A stretch of DNA of 17,088 nt from Entamoeba invadens IP1. Its lineage: Eukaryota > Evosea > Mastigamoebida > Endamoebidae. The position numbers were made by a program, and so were the translations under genes. The stretch lies in assembly GCF_000330505.1 (NCBI RefSeq), contig NW_004443699.1:10176-27263 (forward strand), in the 5' to 3' direction. The notes beneath the pieces are model-generated. The model was given only the letters and a program-made list of their open reading frames with translations. It made no database searches and had not been told where the DNA came from. This document shows positions 1 to 7,681 of the stretch, one piece after another; positions within the stretch are counted from its first letter, which is position 1; each line of letters starts with the position of its first letter.

Positions 1-347
1 TGAACTATTTGTTATTTATTTTATTTCGTATTTTAAAACTCATTTGAGGGAAAATAATAAAAACAAGTATCAGTATTGGATGAAATGTCCATCATTAAAA
101 CTAACAATAAAAAGACATACAACACTTCTCAGACTTTATAAAAACATTTTCATTGTAGTTATAAACAAAAATTTTTAATTCTTATAATGAGATGATGTAT
201 ACTAATTCGAGTTTATTCATTTTTTTGTTTACAATAATAGAATAGGTGTTGATTTATTTAAGACGTTTTATTCTAAAAACTCCAACAAAGTTCTTTTGAT
301 ATTACCCAAGTCAATAATAAAAAGTACCTGTTTTAATAAACTGAAAA
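1..347. other. AT-rich spacer, no gene seen
   Basis: This stretch is strongly AT-rich with stops in all frames. The only longer frame (minus strand, 268-468) overlaps the plus-strand gene at 366 and encodes a low-complexity hydrophobic peptide, so I do not call it. The promoter of the next gene lies at its right end. Confidence 0.6.
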
Positions 348-355
348 AATGAACT
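348..355 (+). promoter_or_regulatory. GAAC core-promoter element
   Basis: AATGAACT here is identical to the GAAC element described in Entamoeba histolytica core promoters, which acts together with a TATA-like box and an initiator close to very short 5' UTRs. It ends 10 nt before the ATG at 366. This supports that ATG as the start and the plus strand as the coding strand. Confidence 0.5.
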
Positions 356-365
356 GTAAAAAGTA

Positions 366-887
366 ATGCAACAGATACAACAGTCAATTTTATTTGAAGA
401 AATGACTTTATCTTTTCTGAGAGAAGAACTTTTTCTTTTAACACACACCACCCAACCATACTCTTCAATAGTCAAACTGTATTTAAAATATAATGTACAC
501 TCACTCTATGTTCCACAAATAGAAAAAGTACCCAACACAGACAGTACCCCAATCCAGACATCTGAAGGGTTAGAAATTATCGAGAAAAACAAAAATTCAA
601 AAAATTTTGACAAAGTTGAAAAAAATGAAAAAATCGAAAATTCTCAACACGAAAAAAAGGATGATGACGATGACACAATCGAAACTGACGATATTGAAAT
701 CAAAATGTTACGACAGAAACTCCAAAAGAAAAAAATCAGAGAAAGCCAACTCAAAGATACAACCAAACCTTCCAAAAAGAGACTTAGAGAAAGGATCAGA
801 AGTTCTCTCATAACTGACGTGGGTGATGAGATAAAGATAAAAAACTTTACCAAAACAGTCCGAGAGTGTATGAAAAATGGAATTTAA
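366..887 (+). CDS. Hypothetical charged coiled-coil protein
   Basis: This encodes 173 aa of unrecognised family. The first 60 or so residues are mixed hydrophobic (MQQIQQSILFEEM at the start). Residues 70-110 are rich in Lys, Glu, Asn and Asp, with a DDDDD run near 99-103. About 111-150 is a strongly basic, predicted helical or coiled-coil segment (KMLRQKLQKKKIRE and following). There is no signal peptide or membrane segment. It counts as a gene because its GC content is clearly above the flanking spacer, an exact GAAC element lies just upstream, and the frame is much longer than chance in such AT-rich DNA. The acidic and basic tracts suggest a nuclear or nucleic-acid-associated protein, but that is a guess. 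No intron is needed. Confidence 0.6.
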   Translation: MQQIQQSILFEEMTLSFLREELFLLTHTTQPYSSIVKLYLKYNVHSLYVPQIEKVPNTDSTPIQTSEGLEIIEKNKNSKNFDKVEKNEKIENSQHEKKDDDDDTIETDDIEIKMLRQKLQKKKIRESQLKDTTKPSKKRLRERIRSSLITDVGDEIKIKNFTKTVRECMKNGI

Positions 888-1627
888 TGTTTTTGTGTTT
901 TGTATTAATGAAATATGCCTTCAAAAAGTCTTATTATAGGTTTGACTATTAATACAAAATTGATTAATTCTGCGATATTAATGGTCAGTCAATTCGAATA
1001 ATTAAACTATAAATTATAATAAAATAATAATATATAGTTATGGAGTTGGATGTAGGCATTTCATTCAAACATTTTTGGGTTGTAATAATGGGTGTTTAAA
1101 AAAACAACAATCTCAAATGTATAATCAAAAATTGACAAAGTCAAATTTTTTTAATTATTAAAATAAATAATGAAACTATTTATTAAATTTTAGTAATAAT
1201 TACTATAATTATACCATTTTAGTATATGATCTGACATCAATAAAAATCATTGTACAAATTTGTTGCCACGTCAATGTTTCTTATCAAATCAGAACAATTA
1301 TTTATTAAATAATAAATTTTATTATACTACGATTCTATTTAATTCAAACATAATAATGACAAATTAAATATCACTAATTTATAAGAACGCAAATAAAATA
1401 GTATAGTGTATATACATTCAATTATATCAAGTTATTCTAATAAACAACAACAAAATAAATTTAAAAATATGATACTTCTTATAAAAAGTAACAAAAGTTA
1501 AAGAATAGTAAAATTAAAGGAATTAACTAGCCCAATTAACCATTCAATTTCCGTTTAAAAATACTTTTAATAAAAATAGCATTCCGAAAAACGTCCAATA
1601 AAAGCCAACTTGAGATAGTAGTAGTAA
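888..1627. other. AT-rich spacer upstream of the LIM gene
   Basis: No coding region is visible. It holds a 12-bp perfect inverted repeat at 898-909/948-959 just after the preceding stop. GTTTAAAAAT at 1553-1562, about 65 nt before the LIM start, resembles the Entamoeba TATA-like GTATTTAAAG. Between about 1000 and 1500 it is mostly A/T homopolymer-rich sequence. Confidence 0.5.
898..959. repeat. 12-bp inverted repeat after stop codon
   Basis: TTTTGTATTAAT (898-909) and ATTAATACAAAA (948-959) are exact reverse complements separated by 38 nt. The first arm begins 11 nt after the TAA of the 366-887 gene. It could form a weak hairpin in the 3' UTR. In DNA this AT-rich, chance is a real alternative. 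Confidence 0.35.
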
Positions 1628-2062
1628 ATGGAGTGCTCCGGCTGTCACAAGACTTTTCCATCAGTAAATAGTGGTGTTAAAGGCCAACAATGGTGCGACG
1701 ACTGTTTCAACTTTAAAACGTGTGAATATTGCCATAAAGTGATCAACAGAAACATGTTAAGCTTAAAGACTTACCAAGGAAAGGATTATCACATGGAGTG
1801 TTTCAAGTGTTGTTCCTGCAAGAATCGTCTCCGCAAAGACCCGATCGTAGTCGGCTCGAAGTTTTATTGCCAAGACTGTGGTCAACCCTGCCCAAAGTGT
1901 GGCAGACCAATAGGTAAAGAGTTTATGGAGCTGTTCGACAAGAAGTTCCATGAACAGTGTGTGACGTGTTGTAAATGTGGTCGTGGGATAGCTGACGAGC
2001 AAATATTCGAATGGCAAGGACAACCCGCTTGTGCTGTATGCATCGAGTTGTTAGACGTCTAA
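1628..2062 (+). CDS. LIM-domain protein, two LIM domains plus N-terminal zinc knuckle
   Basis: This 144-aa protein is almost entirely zinc-finger. LIM1 is C32-x2-C35-x19-H55-x2-C58-x2-C61-x2-C64-x16-C81-x2-C84. LIM2 is C88-x2-C91-x16-H108-x2-C111-x2-C114-x2-C117-x17-C135-x2-C138. All eight ligands of each domain are present. Before them, C3-x2-C6-x16-C23-x2-C26 has the spacing of one LIM half-finger. LIM domains bind proteins; short LIM-only proteins in Entamoeba and other amoebae are associated with the actin cytoskeleton, membranes or nucleus, so an adaptor role is likely. There is no signal peptide, membrane span or catalytic domain. The ATG at 1628 is the first in frame. A TATA-like GTTTAAAAAT lies at 1553-1562, and no clear GAAC element is seen. 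The gene converges on the C2HC gene. Confidence 0.93.
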   Translation: MECSGCHKTFPSVNSGVKGQQWCDDCFNFKTCEYCHKVINRNMLSLKTYQGKDYHMECFKCCSCKNRLRKDPIVVGSKFYCQDCGQPCPKCGRPIGKEFMELFDKKFHEQCVTCCKCGRGIADEQIFEWQGQPACAVCIELLDV

Positions 2063-2379
2063 GACACACTTGAAACCATTAATTCAATAGTTAATATACT
2101 ATATTATTTTAAAATTATATAATATTATATTTTAACTAGTTACAGAGTTATTAATGATATTTAATTAATATATTAATATAATTAATATTAATTATATTTA
2201 ATATAACAACTATTTAAACAGTTCATATAATGAATAATAAAATGAATTATTAATATTAATTCAACCAATTCTATTCTATTATTATATTTTAACTATAAAC
2301 AGAGTTATTTAAATTTAATTAACCATTTATAATAATGAATAATAAAATGAGTTATTAACAGTGCAACAGATCCAAAGAG
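2063..2379. other. Convergent AT-rich spacer with diverged duplication
   Basis: This 317-bp spacer lies between two convergent 3' ends. Short blocks recur: ATTATATTTTAACTA at 2124 and 2281, and ACAGAGTTATT at 2142 and 2299 (both offset 157). AATGAATAATAAAATGA recurs at 2229 and 2334 (offset 105). This fits a local tandem duplication of the 3' flank followed by a deletion. No gene is seen. Confidence 0.45.
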
Positions 2380-3564
2380 TTATTTTTCCTTAACTGGTTG
2401 ATTCTTTTGTGGTAAAAAGGATCCAGCAATAGCTTTCAAGTTAGTGTGTGATATATGGATACTTCTTAAAAACTCGTCGGGGTTTTGATCTTCCATAAAG
2501 AGATGAGTAAAGATTTGAATGATCTCTTCCACTGCTCCACTTTGCCGTTGTCCCATCCCGGCCTTTTTCTCGAGAAGTGCTGCTGTTCCCGAGAATATTT
2601 TACTCAAAACAACACGACGAGTTTCTTCGTCTCTTTTTGTCTTTGTTGGTTTACAGAACTTTTCTTTGAGGATTTTAGCGGTCTCCAAACAACTTTTCTT
2701 TTGCAAATTGGCCATATGAAAGACCTCTGAGATAATAGCGTTTTTGGAGGTGTCGACCTTCTCTTGTTTATCGTCGACCTCCGGACATAAAAACATTGGA
2801 AATGGATTTGCATCGCAATTTTGTTCTCCCAATTTATCGGACAAGAAAGGGGATGGTGGTAAAGCCTCACATCCCAATGGAGATGTTGAATTGAGGTCTT
2901 TCTTCTCGAGTCTCTGCTTCTCTCCTCCACCATATTCATCTCTATAGTCTTTTCTTTCTTGTGACATATGAGGCGGTTGAGGAGGCATCATTGAACTTGG
3001 TATAGGTAATTGAAGTGAGTCATTCATTGGTTGTTGGAGTTGTGATAAGACCTCATTGACGGTATTTTGTGCCAATGGATGGACCATTGGGTGTGATGCG
3101 GGAGTACTTGCGATCCCATTTAAAGTAGTATTAATACTAGTATTAATACTATTATTTATACTATTTGTCTCGAGAAGGACTTTTTGTGGATTAGTGTTAT
3201 TTTGGTCTTCAAAATTGCTGTCAAAGTCCATTGTGATTTTTGCGTTGCGGGAGGGGCGTTTGTGTTTCTTTTCCCCTAAATATTTCATCACCTCTTTTTT
3301 CGCTTGGCTCCGATACGCATCTTCTCTCCTCTCAAAATCTCGTTTGAAAACTTCGTATTTGGGGTCCGTGTACTTCTCACATGTGTTTCGGTGATTTTTG
3401 TTACACGCATACAGAAAACACCGGGAACAAAACGGACAATAGTACATCGTTTTTTTATCTATGGTTACTGGGATTGTTGCAAATTGTTCAACATTTTTTC
3501 TTGCGTTTTCACTACGGCGTTTTTTCACATCACGGGTCTGTTTCTCGCGTGGGGGCTTTTCCAT
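2380..3564 (-). CDS. C2HC zinc-finger protein of unknown function
   Basis: This 394-aa protein starts at the first in-frame ATG (3562-3564). The frame extends 24 nt further to a GTG, which a eukaryotic nuclear gene would not use, and a TAG closes it above that. The N-terminus is very basic (KKRRSENARK). C43-x2-C46-x11-H58-x3-C62, with further Cys at 49 and 54, forms a C2HC-type finger. Residues 63-105 are charged and helical. The centre is low complexity: an Asn/Ser/Thr tract of SIN(N/T) units from a 12-nt repeat, then Pro/Met/Gln-rich sequence. The last 120 residues are predicted helical and may be a separate domain. Nothing indicates secretion or a membrane, so a nuclear or nucleic-acid-binding role is plausible but unproven. 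GAAC occurs on the minus strand at 3591-3594, 26 nt before the ATG. Confidence 0.8.
   Translation of the reverse strand: MEKPPREKQTRDVKKRRSENARKNVEQFATIPVTIDKKTMYYCPFCSRCFLYACNKNHRNTCEKYTDPKYEVFKRDFERREDAYRSQAKKEVMKYLGEKKHKRPSRNAKITMDFDSNFEDQNNTNPQKVLLETNSINNSINTSINTTLNGIASTPASHPMVHPLAQNTVNEVLSQLQQPMNDSLQLPIPSSMMPPQPPHMSQERKDYRDEYGGGEKQRLEKKDLNSTSPLGCEALPPSPFLSDKLGEQNCDANPFPMFLCPEVDDKQEKVDTSKNAIISEVFHMANLQKKSCLETAKILKEKFCKPTKTKRDEETRRVVLSKIFSGTAALLEKKAGMGQRQSGAVEEIIQIFTHLFMEDQNPDEFLRSIHISHTNLKAIAGSFLPQKNQPVKEK
3127..3162. repeat. 12-nt palindromic tandem repeat in coding sequence
   Basis: AGTATTAATACT occurs twice in a row (3127-3138, 3139-3150), followed by a degenerate third unit (3151-3162). 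Each unit is its own reverse complement and, read on the minus strand, encodes the four-residue unit SINT or SINN. The frame is kept because the unit is a multiple of three. Copy number could vary between strains. Confidence 0.8.
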
Positions 3565-4402
3565 CGGTGTGTGTTTTCGAGTTGACACTCGTTCTCTCTA
3601 ATCGAAACAACAGTAATTGTACCATTCAAATAACTATTAATATGCTATATTTTACTATTATTGTACTAACTTAGTCTTTCTTGAGGGGTTTTGGAAAAGA
3701 GAAAAATGTGAATTTGGTATTTTGATGTTATAATTAACGTCTGTTTTATATATTTATATCGTGTAATTTACGTTATATTTATTAATATTTTTAGATATTT
3801 TTTTGGGTTTAATTAACGTGTTTGAGTTAAAAAGTTAACGTTATATTTTTTTATTCGTATATTAAAAACAATGTTAATAAATTTTCAACAAAATTCAATT
3901 TGTCACAAATTTTCAAGAAAAACATCAAAGATCACAACCAACTCTTTATATTATATTTTAATTATATTAAAAATTATAATATACTATATTTGAACATACA
4001 ACCCTAAACTTTGATTTTACAGTTCCTTCACTAAACTTTGGTTTTTACTTTTTAAATATTAAAAAATAAACTAAAAAAAACATTTTTAATAACAAAAGAA
4101 TATAGTTTTTAGAATAAATAATTTATACTATAAGGTTATAAAAAGATATAAAAATAAAAATAATATAATATTAAAAGTATTTTTATATTTAAAAATGTAT
4201 TATAAGAAGATATAATACATAATTAAACTAATAGTACATTAAAAATAAAATGTGACGTATTTTTCTGTTTCATTGAAAAATCAAAGAACTCCAGTTTTAT
4301 ACTTTTAACCACAACAATAGTACGAAAAATAGAGACAAGAAACAATTTTAGTGTCCAGAATTGCTCTTATTTTTCATTTATCTGTTCAATCAAAAAATGC
4401 GA
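3565..4402. other. Divergent promoter spacer
   Basis: This AT-rich region separates the divergent starts at 3564 (-) and 4423 (+). It carries minus-strand GAAC at 3591-3594 and the direct repeat CTAAACTTTG at 4004-4013 and 4031-4040. No coding region was found. Frames reaching into it from 3304-3674 on the plus strand are shadows of the C2HC gene. Confidence 0.5.
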
Positions 4403-4418
4403 GTGAACCCAAAAATCA
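4403..4418 (+). promoter_or_regulatory. GAAC element plus initiator-like sequence
   Basis: GTGAACCC (4403-4410) is followed directly by AAAAATCA (4411-4418), close to the Entamoeba initiator AAAAATTCA. The pair ends 5 nt before the ATG at 4423, which fits the very short 5' UTRs of Entamoeba. It indicates that the upstream GTG-initiated extension of this frame is not coding. Confidence 0.5.
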
Positions 4419-4422
4419 AAGG

Positions 4423-5046
4423 ATGTTTATTTTCTTTATTTCTCTTGTGTCATCCTGTGAAATTAACGCGTACTCAAAAAACGGAAATTGCACACTTTGT
4501 GATGTCAATTGTGCGGATCAATGTGTGAACGAAATTGGGTGCACACTCTGCAAAGACTCATATAAAGTGTCAAATGGAAAATGTGTTGAGCGTTTGTTGT
4601 CGAGTTTTCTATCGCATATTGCTTTAAAATTATCGACAATGATAAACTATATTTAATAATTGTTTTACTATAATATAATAGTTCGGCTCACGACCTTCCA
4701 AAATACGAGATGTTCATCTGTAGAGTGCCCGTATTGTGAGAAAAGTTATTGTAATGGAACGGCATGCTCGTCGTGTGTCGTTGGGTATTATGTAAATAAA
4801 GGAAAGTGTTCAAAGTGTGACATTCATTGTAACCAATGTTCACAGACGTTGGGATGTATGAGCTGCATCCATGGGTATTCTGTTCTTAACATGAAATGTA
4901 CAAAAAATAAATTGGACGATGGAGACTATGTTCTCATTGCCGTTGGGTCTTTTTGTGTTGCTTTATTGCTTGTTGGAATTGCACATAAACCCATCGGAAT
5001 GCTTTTTAACTACATAACAAAGAAGAAAGATTCACTTCCCATATAG
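4423..5046 (+). CDS. Cys-rich type I membrane protein (two exons)
   Basis: Exon 1 is 4423-4591 and exon 2 is 4682-5046, giving about 177 aa. The N-terminus (MFIFFISLVSSCEINA) is a short signal peptide. The ectodomain has repeated CxxC and GxC units resembling the furin/EGF-like Cys-rich repeats common in Entamoeba surface proteins. A single membrane span (YVLIAVGSFCVALLLVGIA) precedes a short cytosolic tail with KKK and ending in SLPI. The exon 1 frame stops shortly after a perfect GTTTGT donor, and the downstream frame resumes the same Cys pattern, so a spliced gene is much better supported than two genes. The ATG at 4423 is preferred over the upstream GTG because of the promoter motifs. It is probably a surface or endosomal protein; its ligand is unknown. 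Using the alternative acceptor at 4723 would give 163 aa. Confidence 0.8.
4592..4681 (+). other. Spliceosomal intron of the Cys-rich gene
   Basis: The donor GTTTGTTG matches the Entamoeba 5' splice consensus. The acceptor AATAG ends at 4681. Length is 90 nt. It breaks codon 57 after its first base, and the joined frame stays open. A second TAG ending at 4723 is also in frame and would lengthen the intron to 132 nt. Confidence 0.75.
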
Positions 5047-5120
5047 AGTGCGTGTTTAGTTAATTTAATAGCTTGTTATAGTTTACTGTGTTATTAGTAA
5101 ATTAACTTATTAATTTTTAA

Positions 5121-5155
5121 CTCGCCGACAACCCAATACTGCTCTTTTTAACAGT
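5121..5155 (+). repeat. Left terminal and subterminal repeats of transposon
   Basis: This end has TIR CTCGCCGAC (5121-5129), the 3-nt spacer AAC, then CCAATACTG (5133-5141), CTCTTTTTAA and CAGT. The 18-mer at 5138-5155 recurs in direct, not inverted, orientation at 7362-7379. Confidence 0.75.
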
Positions 5156-6437
5156 TTTTTTAAATTTGTCCCAAAACTGTTTAAATATTTTTGAAATATT
5201 ATTAGGTGATTTTCCTGAAAAAATAGATAAAAACAAATAATATAAAATTATCATAATGGAATTATTTTTATTTTTTAAATAAATAAATACCAAAAAATCG
5301 TTTTGTGCATTTATTTTTTTATATAGAAATTTAAAAGCAAAACAGAACAAAAATTACAACCAAAATAATAAAGAGTTGGTGGAAAAAGTCAGCTTTAGCA
5401 AATTATATTAAAATATAATATTTATTGTTATAAATAAAAAACATTTTATATCATTTTAAAAACATTAATTAAAACAAAAAAATAATTAAAAATACTTGTA
5501 AAACCAAACAATGGTTGATTTTTTAATATTCCCGTTAATACAATTGACGTTTCGGATACATAACACAGTTTTGTTGTTATGGTTGTATTACCCCATAAAC
5601 AGTCAATTGTGACCACTTGATGTTTGATTTTGTAATTGAAAATGATGTTTGGCAAATATAAAAGAAAGCAGTTTGAAAGATATCAAATTAATCATTTGAT
5701 TTATTATTTAATAAATACAACACAATTCAACAATAAAAAACTTAAATGTAGCATTTTGAAACAATTAATTTATAACAACAAATTTTGACTTTTAAATATA
5801 TTAAAGAAACCCCCAAAACGCAGCGAATATTTAAAAATGTCACTCATTCAATCCAGTCATGAGTTGAATCAATCTCTATGTGAAAGTGTCATTATGTAAA
5901 ATCAACTGAGATTGATTATGGTAGTAGCTTATAGTTTTTAAATATTCAATTTCTGTATTTAATTTCAAAAAAATTGTCTCAATATCTAAATTAAATTTGT
6001 GTCCTGCTCGAAAGTTATATAAATTTTAATAATATAAAAATACAAATAATAACCAATAAAAATGGCTGTTCATAATAAAATATAGTTAATCTTATCGAGA
6101 TAGAGTATTATATGCCAACTCTGAGAAAATTATTCATAAAATCTAAAAATGATGATAAAAAGCACACATAACTAACATTATAATTGCTATTTCTTGTTTG
6201 ACAAAACAAATAAATTATAATAGTCGTAATAAAAAAAATAAAATTGGTTGTGTTCACTGAATGACGCAAATTAATATTTGTAATTGATATTAACATTGAG
6301 TAACATGCTTCTGTGTCATAGTGAAATGATAAAGTCGAAATAGTTGTAAAATATTATAACGATAAAACGAATCCATTATACATCGCTTTTACAGACAATG
6401 ATGTTTCTGCAATTGATTATCAAGCAACCCAAATATA

Positions 6438-6458
6438 AATAATAATAATAATAATAAT
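6438..6458. repeat. (AAT)7 microsatellite
   Basis: Seven uninterrupted AAT units lie inside the transposon. It probably arose by slippage and may be length-variable. Confidence 0.85.
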
Positions 6459-7361
6459 TTAAAATTTTTAATTGACAATAAAAAGATAAATTACTCATAA
6501 CGTAAAAAACAACAAAAATTAAAAATATATACCAAATAAATCAATAAAATAGCATTGATAAACAAAGAAGTTTGATTTTTTGTTTTTTGAAAAATTAAAA
6601 ATATAGTTGTGGTTTACCTTATTCATTTTAAACACTCTTTTCAATAGATTATTAAAATAAGTAACTATATACATCAACTTGTCAACAGTCATTAACAAAC
6701 AATTGGTTAAACAGTCCATGTATTAGACAAAAAGTCGGACAATAATATAAAATATGTGGATTATATGTAATGAAGGGTAATTGTTATAAAAACAATATAT
6801 ATTTAACACTAAAAACTGTTTTCAATGATTGCTTGTTATATTTTAATTTCTTTTGATAAACATTCTTCAATAGATTAGTCACAGTATAGTAAATACCAAA
6901 AGATGAAAAAAAAATGTATTATAAACAAAAAAAGTCAAAAATCTTGCTCCATCGTACTGTCTGAAAAAAAATACACAGTTAATAATAAGGGTTTTTTGAA
7001 AAGTTTATATTTTTTTATAAAGACTATTGTGTGTACATATATTTTGTGTGTTTTTTAATTATCATTAACGTTTTTATGTATCTTTTGCAATTTGTATTTC
7101 ATTTTCAACTCAAAACCAATAGTTTTTTTTGTTTAGTGTATAAAAAACATATTTATTTGTTTTGGAATAAATGTTATTACATTTTACCAGTATTCTTATT
7201 TTGCCATTTTTTACTTTTTTATCATGAAATTTTATATTTTTTTTCATTTTTTTCACATTTTATTTGTTTTTTAGTTCACGATTTGAACTCGTTATTCCAT
7301 TTTCATTATACTATAATTGAACTACACTGTATAATATATTTTTTTTCAAAAAAACAAAAAC

Positions 7362-7412
7362 ACTGCTCTTTTTAACAGTATTGGTTTGTTGGGGATTAGG
7401 TACGTCGGCGAG
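7362..7412 (-). repeat. Right terminal and subterminal repeats of transposon
   Basis: Read from the outside in on the minus strand, this end has TIR CTCGCCGAC (7412-7404), a 19-nt spacer, then CCAATACTG (7384-7376). The following 10 nt are TTAAAAAGAG, the reverse complement of the matching block at the left end, so the core 18-mer is in the opposite relation to the rest of the repeat. Confidence 0.75.
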
Positions 7413-7416
7413 TTAA

Positions 7417-7681
7417 TTTACTTATTATGAATTAAAGTGAATTAACTTTTTTATTATAATTTATTGTAATGAAACCCCATTTCTTTATTTCCATTTTTGA
7501 AATATTTGAAATAATTTATTTCACAAAATAGAATGAAGTTGTTTTATTTTAATATTAAATCGTTAGTTATTAAAATTCTTTAATTTTAGACACCATCATC
7601 AGAAAAACTAAATGCGTTAAAACATGAAGTTAAGAAAAACCCGAGACACAGAAGACATATAATTATCAATATGAGCATTTT
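7417..7681. other. Spacer between transposon and ceramide synthase
   Basis: This AT-rich 3' flank of the minus-strand ceramide synthase gene has no coding region. Joined with the left flank across one TTAA, the pre-insertion site would read as an imperfect AT palindrome (AGTAAATTAA ... TTAATTTACT). Confidence 0.4.

Larger units (their letters stand above)
5117..7416. mobile_element. piggyBac-type DNA transposon, non-autonomous or decayed
   Basis: The element (5121-7412, 2292 bp) is flanked by TTAA at 5117-5120 and 7413-7416, the target-site duplication of piggyBac elements. The ends are inverted: CTCGCCGAC at 5121-5129 and GTCGGCGAG at 7404-7412. A second inverted pair, CCAATACTG (5133-5141) and CAGTATTGG (7376-7384), sits internally at unequal distance, 3 nt from the left terminal repeat and 19 nt from the right. 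This asymmetric layout is typical of piggyBac. The interior is about as AT-rich as the spacers and holds only short frames (for example 5117-5350, 5446-5655 and 6519-6719 on minus; 7031-7375 on plus). None shows a transposase motif I recognise. It inserted 70 bp after the stop of the Cys-rich gene, between two convergent 3' ends, so it probably disrupts nothing. Confidence 0.75.

Noticed and set aside
1448..1454. CAACAAA, resembling the encystation regulatory motif of Entamoeba
   Set aside because: The 7-mer recurs in several AT-rich places in this window, including inside the transposon, so it is not informative here.
4351..4422. Upstream extension of the Cys-rich gene to GTG 4351
   Set aside because: GTG is not a normal start in a nuclear gene, and the promoter-like GAAC plus initiator lie inside this stretch.
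5117..5350. 77-aa minus-strand frame ending in the left TIR
   Set aside because: It is AT-rich and Lys/Phe-biased, terminates within the repeat, and matches no motif I recognise. Kept only as part of the element.
5446..5655. 69-aa minus-strand frame inside the transposon, possibly a transposase remnant
   Set aside because: Composition is slightly better than its surroundings, but I could not match it to a piggyBac catalytic motif.
5867..5917. 10-bp inverted repeat AATCAATCTC/GAGATTGATT in the transposon
   Set aside because: Short arms with a 31-nt loop in AT-rich DNA; chance is likely.
7031..7375. 114-aa plus-strand frame inside the transposon
   Set aside because: It is a Phe/Tyr/Ile/Leu run produced by T-rich DNA, has no transposase motif, and ends in the subterminal repeat. 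Composition equals non-coding spacer.
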